DNA of 15,684 nt, taken from contig NZ_KQ961877.1 in NCBI RefSeq assembly GCF_001563665.1, positions 1 through 15,684 on the forward strand, given 5' to 3'. Positions within the stretch are counted from its first letter, which is position 1, and every line of letters begins with the position of its first letter. The translations under genes and the position numbers were made by a program. This DNA comes from Gardnerella vaginalis (GTDB taxonomy: Bacteria; Actinomycetota; Actinomycetes; Actinomycetales; Bifidobacteriaceae). The notes under the pieces are model-generated. The model searched no databases. It worked only from the letters and a program-made list of their open reading frames with translations, and was not told the DNA's origin. Of the stretch, positions 1 through 7,007 are shown in pieces.

Positions 1-137
1 GAGGTAAGTAATTCCCACACCTCACAAACACAGTAAAATAAAAATCTTGCAATGAGAGAAACTCCTAGAGCGAAGCCACAACAAATAAGATAATTCTGTA
101 AAACAAACTATGAATTTGAAGTAAATACAGCGAAAAT

Positions 138-1154
138 CTAATGTAATGGATCTATTGTTTCTTCAATTTGTTTAGCTTCAGAAACATCTGCTTTAGGCAC
201 ATCGACTTCATGCACGCCATTGATATCGTCAACAGGAATCGAATCAGAATCCAAAGATGCACCTTTTGCAGCATCCGATTCAACATATTTGCGAGGTACA
301 ACATACACTGGTCTAGAAGAATGTTGAAGCAAACCTTGGCTAATAGAACCAAGTAACAATCCAGTAAATCCTCCGCGTCCGCGAGAACCTACTACAACAA
401 GATCATGAGTTAAACTTGCTTGAGTCAAAGCTGTTACAGCAGATCCAGGGACAACAGAACAATGAATTTGCAAATCTGGAGTCTTATCTAAAATCGGCTT
501 AACTCGAGCTTCTAGATCATCCATATAGGATTCCATAACTGCAGTATCGCCTTCTGCGCCTTGCACGTAAGGAGCAGCAGAAATCACATCTAACTGGGCA
601 TTCCAGCTATAAGCTAAATCTGAAGCAATTTCCAAAGCTTTCAAACCCCATTTAGACTCATCTGAACCAACAGCAATCTTTTGAATAGTATTATTCAAAT
701 GTATACGCTGTCCATTGTCATCAGTATATGGAACAACCACAATAGGGCAATACGCATATGCAGGAAGTGAAGAACTCGTAGTGCCAAGCAATCTTTCTGC
801 AAGACCACCTTTACCACGATTTCCAATAACAATCAATTTATAATTTCTTGAAAGCTCAATAAATACAGAAGAAGGATCTCCTGTGACTATAAGAGTTGTT
901 GCATCTACACCTTGCTCTTTAGCAACAGCTTTTGCTTTAGAAAGTATCTCTTGAGCATCTCGATGCGCTAAATTATCATCGCCAATTGCTGAATAAGTTG
1001 CATCAAAAGAAACAGCTGCATAGCTTGGTAAAGAATATGCACAAACAATTTGCAATTGTAAACCAGCATGTTTGGCGTAATTCGCTGCCCACCATGCAGC
1101 CTTATAACTTGCGTGCGATCCATCAACACCAACAAGAACGGCTTTATCGTTCAT
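138..1154 (-). CDS. Universal stress protein, tandem UspA domains
   Basis: Cytoplasmic nucleotide-binding stress protein of 338 aa with two Usp domains (about residues 1-142 and 157-288). Each domain has the ATP-binding pattern G-x2-G-x9-G-S/T: GNRG through GT at about residues 111-125, and GSRG through GS at about 256-270. Both begin with the usual beta-strand plus acidic loop (VLVGVDGS, IAVGSDES). ATP-binding Usp proteins of this two-domain type are common in actinobacteria and are tied to stress, hypoxia or growth arrest; the exact role here is unknown. A tail of about 50 residues after domain 2 is acidic and of no recognised fold. A GTG at 1160 also opens the frame, but GGAGG at 1162-1166 lies 1 nt from the GTG and 7 nt from the ATG at 1154, so I choose the ATG. 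The gene stands alone with its own candidate promoter. Family assignment is secure. Confidence 0.93.
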   Translation of the reverse strand: MNDKAVLVGVDGSHASYKAAWWAANYAKHAGLQLQIVCAYSLPSYAAVSFDATYSAIGDDNLAHRDAQEILSKAKAVAKEQGVDATTLIVTGDPSSVFIELSRNYKLIVIGNRGKGGLAERLLGTTSSSLPAYAYCPIVVVPYTDDNGQRIHLNNTIQKIAVGSDESKWGLKALEIASDLAYSWNAQLDVISAAPYVQGAEGDTAVMESYMDDLEARVKPILDKTPDLQIHCSVVPGSAVTALTQASLTHDLVVVGSRGRGGFTGLLLGSISQGLLQHSSRPVYVVPRKYVESDAAKGASLDSDSIPVDDINGVHEVDVPKADVSEAKQIEETIDPLH

Positions 1155-1161
1155 AATCACG

Positions 1162-1166
1162 CCTCC
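1162..1166 (-). promoter_or_regulatory. Strong Shine-Dalgarno of the universal stress gene, decides the start
   Basis: On the minus strand the sequence reads GGAGGCGTGATTATG. GGAGG is optimally placed (7-nt spacer) for the ATG at 1154 and too close (1 nt) for the GTG at 1160. It is the clearest ribosome binding site I see among the genes whose starts lie in the window; the other five have weak or no recognisable site. Confidence 0.8.
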
Positions 1167-1217
1167 AGTCTTTTGAGCACAACTACATCGTCATGCTTAA
1201 TTTTATTACTTAAAACA

Positions 1218-1247
1218 AGAATAGCGCTTTTCAAAGGTCAACGTCAA
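1218..1247 (-). promoter_or_regulatory. Candidate sigma70-type promoter of the universal stress gene
   Basis: Read on the minus strand, TTGACG (1242-1247) and TATTCT (1218-1223) are separated by 18 nt, a fair match to -35 and -10 consensus. Transcription would start near 1211, giving a leader of about 55 nt before the ATG. A second TTGACC overlaps the spacer and is not suitably spaced from a -10. Found by eye only. Confidence 0.42.
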
Positions 1248-1333
1248 TGCGACACAAAATCAAGCAAGCAAAACATATATTTAAAAACACAACACACGCA
1301 AGAAGTAAAGAATAAAAGAAACAATAATAATTC

Positions 1334-1346
1334 TTGAATCGTTCAA
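1334..1346 (-). terminator. Weak hairpin after the NlpC/P60 gene
   Basis: On the minus strand TTGAA-CGA-TTCAA forms a 5-bp stem with a 3-nt loop, starting 4 nt after the NlpC/P60 stop. An AT-rich stretch with T clusters follows (AATTATTATTGTTTCTTTT). The stem is short and AT-rich, so this is a tentative terminator; it could equally be a chance palindrome. Confidence 0.25.
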
Positions 1347-1349
1347 AAC

Positions 1350-2096
1350 TTAAAGTATGCGGCGAATTGAATATGATCCGCGGAAAATCTGCCTGAGCGG
1401 AGCATATTGAGTACCATTATTTTGCGCATTAACAATCATGCCATTACCTACATAAATAGCTGCATGACTACTACTAGCAATAATATCCCCAGGATGAGCT
1501 TCATCAAGGCTTGCAACCGCTTTACCAACTTGAGCTTGAGCTCTTGCAGTTCGAGGAAGATCTACTCCCATCTTAGAGTAAACATACCCAACAAAACCAG
1601 AGCAATCCCAACCAGAAGTAGTTGTGCCACCCCAAACGTAAGGAACTTTCCCAACAAATTGAGCAGCAAAGTTCAACAAAGCTTCACTTGAACGCTCGTC
1701 TGGAGGATCTACAGTAAAATATTGCTCTCTACTTGAAGAGGAACGATTGACAGAACCACGATCTGAATTTCTGCTTGCTGCTTCACTATAAGCATTTTGG
1801 CGATTTAAAATACGAAGACGCTCAGCATCAGCATTTCTCTCAGCTTCACTTTTTGTTTGTGGAACTTTTAGACTTTCAATTCCACCCCAATGTGAATCAG
1901 AATCGACATCAGTAAAAACAGCTTCTGTAAACAAATCACGCTTTACACTGTTGACTTTAGGGAATGAACGAGTAGACGTAACATTAGCATCACTAGAATC
2001 AGCAGCAAATGCATTAGCGATTGGAATTATGGCAAGAATAAGCGCGCATGCAACAATCGCAGCATAAACACGTGAATAAAAGCTATTTTTAACCAT
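1350..2096 (-). CDS. Secreted NlpC/P60 endopeptidase
   Basis: Probable exported peptidoglycan endopeptidase of 248 aa. Residues 1-32 form a classic signal peptide (basic N-end, hydrophobic core AAIVACALILAIIPI, cleavage near AFA-AD at 31/32). Residues 33-135 are a polar linker containing a Ser/Arg/Asn-rich stretch (about 104-125). The C-terminal half (about 136-248) is an NlpC/P60 domain: YVWGG, then DCSGF with catalytic Cys165, PGDI, and SHAAIYVG with catalytic His211. The third polar position is Asn223 (GMIVNAQ), where many family members have His. Enzymes of this family usually cut the D-gamma-glutamyl-diaminoacid bond of stem peptides and help daughter-cell separation or turnover. There are no SH3 or coiled-coil wall-targeting modules. 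The ATG at 2096 is preceded only by a weak GAG. A CHAP hydrolase gene lies 150 bp upstream on the same strand. Confidence 0.92.
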   Translation of the reverse strand: MVKNSFYSRVYAAIVACALILAIIPIANAFAADSSDANVTSTRSFPKVNSVKRDLFTEAVFTDVDSDSHWGGIESLKVPQTKSEAERNADAERLRILNRQNAYSEAASRNSDRGSVNRSSSSREQYFTVDPPDERSSEALLNFAAQFVGKVPYVWGGTTTSGWDCSGFVGYVYSKMGVDLPRTARAQAQVGKAVASLDEAHPGDIIASSSHAAIYVGNGMIVNAQNNGTQYAPLRQIFRGSYSIRRIL

Positions 2097-2246
2097 CTCG
2101 AAAATGTTAGCACAAACTTAATACATAATTGATTTACGTACAGTCACCTATTCATACAATCAATAGTTCTCACATAAACATGAACAAATAAAATAGTATG
2201 AGCGAGAACAAGAAATATGAGAAAAAATGAGCAAAAATAAGAATAT

Positions 2247-3278
2247 TTAATAGTGAATAAATTGATATTTCGAAATTTCACTAGCTTCAAATTTGCGCGA
2301 GAATGTACCTCCATGCAATTTTGCGCCAGACTCCGAAGTTTCAATAGAACCATCGGAATTTACTTTTTCGACTATTGCAACATGACCATAATAACGATCA
2401 GAACCAGCTTGACCCGGAGCAAATACCATTATATCTCCCGGATGCCTTGCACTACGATCAACCCAATAGCCAAGAGCACGCGCAGAATTAGCCCACATAC
2501 GGCCATCTCCCATATGAGAGCCTACAGGTAAGCCTAATTGATGACGGCGCACATACACCCACCACGTGCATTGGCTGAATTCATAAGTATTGCCTTTATC
2601 TCCACTATCGTGATTAGGATTAAAGCCTTTTGGCAAATTACTTATATCTGCTTCCATCAATAAAGCAACTTGCGGATTATTTGCAACAGAACGCGATAGC
2701 TCTGAAATATCGAAATTAGTATCTGAATTAAGCGACCATTTAGAATTGTGAGAAGAAGCAGTAGAAAGACCATTTAATACAACAGCTCTATTTTCATAAA
2801 AACTTGATCTCGTAGAACGAACTCTATTTAGCGCAACGCGATTATAAGATCTAGAAGCAGAATCCGAATTCTTCTCTACAGATGACTGATAAGAATCAGC
2901 AGGGACTTCATATGACTTAGAACCAACTAAATAATTAGAAGAGCTATTAACAACGCTAGATGTCATAACAGCGCCAACCAACGCAATCAATGATGCAGAA
3001 ATAATAGTTCTTTTACGTCTTTCAGTAGCTAAACGTGCTAAACGAATTTCTCGCCTTGTTTGTGGAATAATATCGTGAACGCTATTAGAAACAATTGCGT
3101 CATACTCATTCGCAACACTAAGCTCAGGAGTGGAATTTACTTCACAATTTACTCCACAATCAGAGTCAATCTTATAAACATGTGAAGCGGAATGAGATCC
3201 ATGGCTGGATGCAAAAAGCGATAAAAACGAATCACCACTATGTGAAACTTTCTTAGCGCCATGTGCAGCATGTCTCAT
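2247..3278 (-). CDS. Membrane-anchored CHAP-domain cell-wall hydrolase
   Basis: Predicted peptidoglycan amidase/endopeptidase of 343 aa. Residues 1-91 are a His/Ser-rich cytoplasmic region ending in a basic segment (TRREIRLARLATERRKR). This is followed by one hydrophobic segment (about 91-109, IISASLIALVGAVM) that acts as signal anchor or late signal peptide, so the C-terminus faces outward. Residues about 110-215 are a Ser/Arg/Asn-rich linker. The CHAP domain fills about 222-343: QCTWWVY with catalytic Cys237, GDGRMWA, HPGDIMVF, YYGHVAIVE with catalytic His299, and SIETSES supplying the acidic residue. A TTG at 3302 also opens the frame. I prefer the ATG at 3278 because GGGTGG lies 6 nt before it, which is only a moderate site. 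The gene is divergent from the DUF2530-like gene and lies upstream of the NlpC/P60 gene. Substrate bond is not predictable from the sequence. Confidence 0.88.
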   Translation of the reverse strand: MRHAAHGAKKVSHSGDSFLSLFASSHGSHSASHVYKIDSDCGVNCEVNSTPELSVANEYDAIVSNSVHDIIPQTRREIRLARLATERRKRTIISASLIALVGAVMTSSVVNSSSNYLVGSKSYEVPADSYQSSVEKNSDSASRSYNRVALNRVRSTRSSFYENRAVVLNGLSTASSHNSKWSLNSDTNFDISELSRSVANNPQVALLMEADISNLPKGFNPNHDSGDKGNTYEFSQCTWWVYVRRHQLGLPVGSHMGDGRMWANSARALGYWVDRSARHPGDIMVFAPGQAGSDRYYGHVAIVEKVNSDGSIETSESGAKLHGGTFSRKFEASEISKYQFIHY

Positions 3279-3414
3279 AAAAAACCACCCAACAAAAATC
3301 AACTAAACACGCAGGAAACGTAATAAAATCCAAAAACACTTCCCGCATTTTTACTCTCCAATCAGTAAGGATACAACGCACTACGGATGACTAGCCACGC
3401 CTTATTTTATAAGA

Positions 3415-3450
3415 AAAAATATAAGACTTTAGAAAAATATAAGACTTTAG
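3415..3450 (+). repeat. 18-bp perfect tandem duplication
   Basis: AAAAATATAAGACTTTAG occurs twice head to tail (3415-3432 and 3433-3450) without mismatch. It lies 21 nt upstream of the preferred start of the DUF2530-like gene. Each copy contains TATAAG, which resembles a -10 box. If the gene started at 3387, the repeat would be in frame and encode two KYKTL units. Confidence 0.9.
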
Positions 3451-3470
3451 CACGTTGTATCATTGCCGTT

Positions 3471-3725
3471 ATGAAATTCGCACCAATTATCAATCCAGAT
3501 GCGCGAAAAGATACGCCAAAACCATTACGCGTAGATTTACGCACTACATTTGCTATAGGTACGATTATATGGTTTATTACACTAGTTGTTACGCTACCGC
3601 TTGCTCTTTTACATGTTATTTCCCTTTTCTTTACATTTGTAAGTGCTATGGGATTTTTTATTGGAATAATATTACTTATTTGGGAGCATTTCGATAGATG
3701 GGATTATCGCCGATTAGGCAAATAA
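3471..3725 (+). CDS. Small DUF2530-like membrane protein
   Basis: 84-aa integral membrane protein. A polar N-terminus ending in KPLRVDLRT leads into two hydrophobic helices (about residues 27-47, FAIGTIIWFITLVVTLPLAL, and about 50-71), closing with a basic tail DRWDYRRLGK. The short length, a G-x3-W pattern at the start of helix 1 and the Trp/Arg-rich end resemble the actinobacterial DUF2530 family, whose function is unknown. This assignment is from memory of the family pattern. A longer frame begins at ATG 3387 (112 aa), but the extra 28 residues come from AT-rich DNA with an 18-bp tandem repeat and look non-conserved. Neither start has a good ribosome binding site. The gene is divergent from the CHAP gene and is followed by a 278-bp gap. 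Confidence 0.68.
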   Translation: MKFAPIINPDARKDTPKPLRVDLRTTFAIGTIIWFITLVVTLPLALLHVISLFFTFVSAMGFFIGIILLIWEHFDRWDYRRLGK

Positions 3726-3810
3726 AAATCCACATCTTAAACGCACGCACCACACGAGCTACAGCAAACAGCCACGATGCCTATAAGTTTTAGATATTTC
3801 TATTAAAAGT

Positions 3811-3883
3811 CACGACCTACAACCCACAACCAACAGCACACACCTACAACCCACGCACCCACAACCACAACCAACAGCACACA
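3811..3883 (+). repeat. G-poor CA-rich direct-repeat tract
   Basis: This non-coding tract is almost only C and A on the plus strand. A 19-bp perfect direct repeat (CCACAACCAACAGCACACA) sits at 3824-3842 and 3865-3883. A 13-bp one (ACCTACAACCCAC) sits at 3815-3827 and 3842-3854. The two interleave, as expected from slippage or unequal duplication. It occupies the middle of the gap (3726-4003) before the lipid kinase. I see no ORF of note and no terminator hairpin in that gap. Confidence 0.85.
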
Positions 3884-4003
3884 TCTCAAACATTTATTAA
3901 AAAGCGCTCAAATTTATCTATTCAAATGTGTAAAAAACGTAAATATTTACATTATTATAAAAAATATCGCATTTTGATAAAATATTGTGCAAAAATAATA
4001 AGT

Positions 4004-5131
4004 ATGCCAATTGAAGCCACGATAATACTCATGGTGATTGTGTTTGCACTTGTTTGCGCGCCTTTCGTCATCATGATTATTTCTCGTGCCTTAAAGAAGC
4101 ATCATATGAATGAAACAGTTGCAGCAAGAACTGGCGATTTAGTGCATTACGCATTTATTCTAAATCCTTCTAAACCTCAAGCAGAACAATATCGCAAAAC
4201 AATAAAAGAATATTGCCAATCTCATGAAATGCAATATGAAATTATTGATACTTTGCTAAACAAAGATGGTAGAGAATGTGCTTTAGAAGCACTTAAACAT
4301 GGAGCGGATGTAGTAGTAGCAGTCGGCGGAGATGGCACAGTTAGAACAGTTGCGAGCGCAATGAGTGGCACAGAACACGCAATGGGAATTATACCTATTG
4401 GAACAGGTAATTTATTCGCAAGAAATATGGGAATTCCTGTAGATGATGCATATGCAGCTCTTCAAGTTGCAACATCACATGGATCGTTGCGCGTAGATAT
4501 GGGGCGCGTAACGATATTAGATAAACCTTATGAAGATCACGGTCACGCATTTTTAATTATTGCAGGCATAGGATTCGATGCGTTAATGATTGACGACACT
4601 AATCCATCACTAAAAAAGAACATAAGTTGGCTCGCATACTTCGTATCAGGTGTAAAACACTTATTTGCACCAAAATATAAAGGAAATGTGATTTTTACAC
4701 AAATAGATGGAACTAAAAGCAGCAAAAAAGAAATATCATTCCGCACACTAATGTCTGGAAATTGTGGGCAGATTCCTATGTTCTCGCTTATGCCAGAAGC
4801 TTCATACGATGATGGAATACTTGATTTTGAGATTATTGATACTACTGGCGGATTGATTGGATGGGCTAATTTATTTGGTGATGTAGTGCATCAAACACTT
4901 ACTGGAAAAGCTCAACAAAGTCCACTTTCAACAAACTCTAAAATAGAACAACTTCAAGGTTTAGAAGCTGAAGTATTGCTAGAAAGATCCGCTCCTGTAC
5001 AAGTAGACGGAGATATTCTAGGATACACAAAACACTTGCGTTTTAGCGTTGATAAACAAGCACTATGCGTGCGAGTACCAGAAAGCTTAGAGTCTTCTGT
5101 AAGCCAAAATACCACCGCCGTGGCAAAATAA
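4004..5131 (+). CDS. Diacylglycerol kinase-family (YegS/DagK-type) lipid kinase
   Basis: Predicted membrane-associated lipid kinase of 375 aa, phosphorylating diacylglycerol or a related lipid with ATP. An N-terminal hydrophobic helix (about residues 5-29, EATIILMVIVFALVCAPFVI) ends in basic residues. The catalytic domain follows with ILNPSKP (about 52-58), the signature VGGDGT (about 107-112) and PIGTGNLFARN (about 131-141). The C-terminal beta-sandwich part carries the substrate-lobe pattern GIGFDA and ends with VQVDGDILG, as in family members. An upstream ATG at 3926 would add 26 residues (KKRKYLHYYKK-type, very AT-rich); neither start has a clear ribosome binding site, and I prefer 4004 because the membrane helix then begins at the N-terminus. 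It ends 6 bp before pgm, so the two are probably co-transcribed. The family is secure; the lipid substrate is not determinable here. Confidence 0.88.
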   Translation: MPIEATIILMVIVFALVCAPFVIMIISRALKKHHMNETVAARTGDLVHYAFILNPSKPQAEQYRKTIKEYCQSHEMQYEIIDTLLNKDGRECALEALKHGADVVVAVGGDGTVRTVASAMSGTEHAMGIIPIGTGNLFARNMGIPVDDAYAALQVATSHGSLRVDMGRVTILDKPYEDHGHAFLIIAGIGFDALMIDDTNPSLKKNISWLAYFVSGVKHLFAPKYKGNVIFTQIDGTKSSKKEISFRTLMSGNCGQIPMFSLMPEASYDDGILDFEIIDTTGGLIGWANLFGDVVHQTLTGKAQQSPLSTNSKIEQLQGLEAEVLLERSAPVQVDGDILGYTKHLRFSVDKQALCVRVPESLESSVSQNTTAVAK

Positions 5132-5137
5132 AAAATT

Positions 5138-6811
5138 ATGGTAGCAAAAAATGCGGGTATGCCCGCCACCCCAGAAGATCTAGTCAACGTCGATGCTTTA
5201 ATCGGCGCATACTATGATGAAGTTCCAAATTCAAATATTCCAGAACAGCGCGTGATTTTCGGCACTTCCGGTCACCGTGGTTCAGCTTTGAAAACTTCGT
5301 TTAACGAAGCTCACATTGTTGCAATCACGCAAGCAATTGCCGAATATCGTAAGAAAGCTGGCGTAACTGGACCTCTTTATATTGGTCGCGATACGCATGC
5401 TCTTTCTGAGCCTGCTCAAAAGACAGCTATTGAGGTTTTAGTTGCTAACGGCGTTCACGTTCGTGTGGACTCGCGTGGCGACTTCGTGCCAACTCCTGTT
5501 GTGTCACAAGCAATTTTGACGCATAATCGCGCAGCAGATGGCACTCAACGTTTCAGCGGTGAAGGTTTAGCTGATGGCATTGTTGTAACTCCTTCACACA
5601 ATCCTCCAACTGACGGCGGTTTTAAGTACGATCCTGTAACAGGAGGACCTGCTCCTGCAGACGTAACTAACGCAATCGCAGCTCGCGCAAACGAATTACT
5701 TGACAACTACAAGTCAGTAAAGCGCGTGCCTTTCGAGGAAGCAATCAAATCTGATTTAGTAGAAGGCTTCGATTACCGCGAACACTATGTAAGTGATTTA
5801 GCAAACGTAATTGATTTCGATGTGATTCGATCTAGTGGCGTACGTTTGGGAATCGACCCACTTGGTGGAGCAAGCGTAAACTACTGGCCACTTATGAACG
5901 AAAAGTATGGATTGAATATTGGCGTTGTTCGTCCAGAAGTTGATCCAACTTGGCGATTCATGACAATTGACCACGATGGTAAGATTCGAATGGATCCAAG
6001 CTCCCCTTACGCAATGAAAGGCTTAGTTGATCAGCTTAACGCTGGCGCTTGGGATAAGTATGATCTAGTTGGTGGAACAGATCCTGATGCAGATCGACAT
6101 GGAATTGTGTGCCCTAACTGGGGAGTTATGAACCCAAATCATTACATTGCTGTGTGCGTTGAATACTTGTTCGGTGGTGCTCGTCCAAATTGGCCAAAGA
6201 ATACTGCAATCGGAAAGACGCTTGTATCTTCTTCTTTGATTGATCGCGTAGCTGCATCTATTAACGCAAAACTTGTGGAAGTACCAGTTGGATTCAAGTG
6301 GTTCGTTGATCCACTCTTTAGCGGAGAAGTTGCTTTCGGCGGAGAAGAAAGCTCCGGAATGAGCTTCCTTCGCAAAGATGGTCGCGTTTGGACTACTGAT
6401 AAAGATGGATTGATTCCAGACTTGCTCGCAGCTGAAATTACTGCAAAGACAGGCAAGAACCCAGCTCAACTTCACCAAGATCAGGTTGCTCGCTTTGGCG
6501 AAAGCTGGTATAAGCGCGTGGATACTCCAACTACTCTTGAGCAGAAGCAGAAGTTCGCTAGCTTGAGCGGAAACGATGTTGAAGCTTCTAAGCTTGCTGG
6601 CGAAGATATTACAGCAAAACTTACAGAAGCTCCTGGAAACGGTGCTAAGATTGGCGGTTTGAAGGTTACTACCAAGAATAATTGGTTCGCTGCTCGCCCA
6701 TCTGGAACTGAAAACATTTACAAAGTTTACGCTGAGTCATTTGTTTCTCCAGAAGCTCTAGACAAAGTTCTTGAAGAAGCTACTGCTGTAGTAGATAAAG
6801 CTTTAGCTTAA
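5138..6811 (+). CDS. pgm: Phosphoglucomutase (alpha-D-glucose phosphate-specific)
   Basis: Cytoplasmic enzyme of 557 aa that interconverts glucose-1-phosphate and glucose-6-phosphate, linking glycolysis to UDP-glucose, glycogen, glycolipid and wall-polymer synthesis. All hexomutase signatures are present: FGTSGHRG (41-48), the phosphoserine loop TPSHNP (151-156, Ser153), the metal site DPDADRHG (315-322), the sugar-binding loop GGEESSG (401-407) and the phosphate-binding loop RPSGTEN (520-526). Length is close to the 546 aa of the E. coli enzyme. The start at 5138 gives an N-terminus running into GMPATPEDLVNVDAL, as I recall for bifidobacterial homologues; there is no clear ribosome binding site, which would fit translational coupling to the kinase gene ending 6 bp earlier. 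Its codons favour AAG, CGT/CGC and GCT more than the kinase gene does, as expected for a well-expressed metabolic gene. An intrinsic terminator follows. Confidence 0.96.
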   Translation: MVAKNAGMPATPEDLVNVDALIGAYYDEVPNSNIPEQRVIFGTSGHRGSALKTSFNEAHIVAITQAIAEYRKKAGVTGPLYIGRDTHALSEPAQKTAIEVLVANGVHVRVDSRGDFVPTPVVSQAILTHNRAADGTQRFSGEGLADGIVVTPSHNPPTDGGFKYDPVTGGPAPADVTNAIAARANELLDNYKSVKRVPFEEAIKSDLVEGFDYREHYVSDLANVIDFDVIRSSGVRLGIDPLGGASVNYWPLMNEKYGLNIGVVRPEVDPTWRFMTIDHDGKIRMDPSSPYAMKGLVDQLNAGAWDKYDLVGGTDPDADRHGIVCPNWGVMNPNHYIAVCVEYLFGGARPNWPKNTAIGKTLVSSSLIDRVAASINAKLVEVPVGFKWFVDPLFSGEVAFGGEESSGMSFLRKDGRVWTTDKDGLIPDLLAAEITAKTGKNPAQLHQDQVARFGESWYKRVDTPTTLEQKQKFASLSGNDVEASKLAGEDITAKLTEAPGNGAKIGGLKVTTKNNWFAARPSGTENIYKVYAESFVSPEALDKVLEEATAVVDKALA

Positions 6812-6831
6812 AATAACTTATAAATTTGAAT

Positions 6832-6882
6832 TAAGACTTGCGCTGGAATTAAATCTATTATTCTAACGCAAGTCTTATTTTT
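6832..6882 (+). terminator. Intrinsic terminator of pgm
   Basis: An 11-bp perfect stem, TAAGACTTGCG (6832-6842) with CGCAAGTCTTA (6867-6877), is followed at once by TTTTT (6878-6882). The loop can extend the helix further: after one mismatch, TGGAAT (6844-6849) pairs with ATTCTA (6860-6865) with one G-T pair. It starts 21 bp after the pgm stop and closes the plus-strand transcription unit. Confidence 0.9.
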
Positions 6883-6925
6883 AATATCTTGCAATGCAAA
6901 CTTTCACAAGCACACAAAACTACAC

Positions 6926-6978
6926 AAGCAATTAAAATTATTTACGATCACGAAAATACGTTATAGCTTTAATTGCTT
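6926..6978 (-). terminator. Long hairpin downstream of the giant surface-protein gene
   Basis: AAGCAATTAAA (6926-6936) and TTTAATTGCTT (6968-6978) are perfect 11-bp inverted repeats around a 31-nt loop. On the minus strand the hairpin begins about 17 nt after the giant gene's stop codon. The bases that follow (GTGTAGTTTTGTG) have only a weak T cluster. It is therefore an imperfect terminator candidate, possibly working with the next hairpin. Confidence 0.5.
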
Positions 6979-6979
6979 C

Positions 6980-7007
6980 AAGAAACTACTACTTCTAATA
7001 GTTTCTT
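6980..7007 (-). terminator. Hairpin spanning the stop codon of the giant gene
   Basis: AAGAAACTA (6980-6988) and TAGTTTCTT (6999-7007) form a perfect 9-bp stem with a 10-nt loop. The TAG stop of the giant gene (6995-6997) lies in the loop. No T-run follows on the minus strand, so it may protect the 3' end or be part of a two-hairpin terminator with 6926-6978. Confidence 0.45.

Noticed and set aside
1..23. Inverted repeat GAGGT...ACCTC at the left edge, considered as a terminator
   Set aside because: Only 5 bp with a 13-nt loop, no T-run, and its context is cut by the window edge. The rest of 1-137 shows nothing I can name.
2097..2246. Search for a promoter or terminator between the CHAP and NlpC/P60 genes
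   Set aside because: Several TTGNNN and TANNNT hexamers occur in this AT-rich gap, but no pair has good consensus with 16-18 nt spacing, and no stable hairpin is visible.
2144..2353. 69-codon minus-strand frame across the CHAP 3' end
   Set aside because: It overlaps the CHAP catalytic domain in another frame, and its tail is AT-rich intergenic DNA.
3811..3883. Possible CRISPR array
   Set aside because: Only two copies of each repeat, interleaved and non-palindromic, with simple CA-rich sequence and no cas genes nearby.
6065..6478. Minus-strand open frames inside pgm
   Set aside because: They overlap the metal-binding and sugar-binding coding segments of a fully supported enzyme and show no motif.
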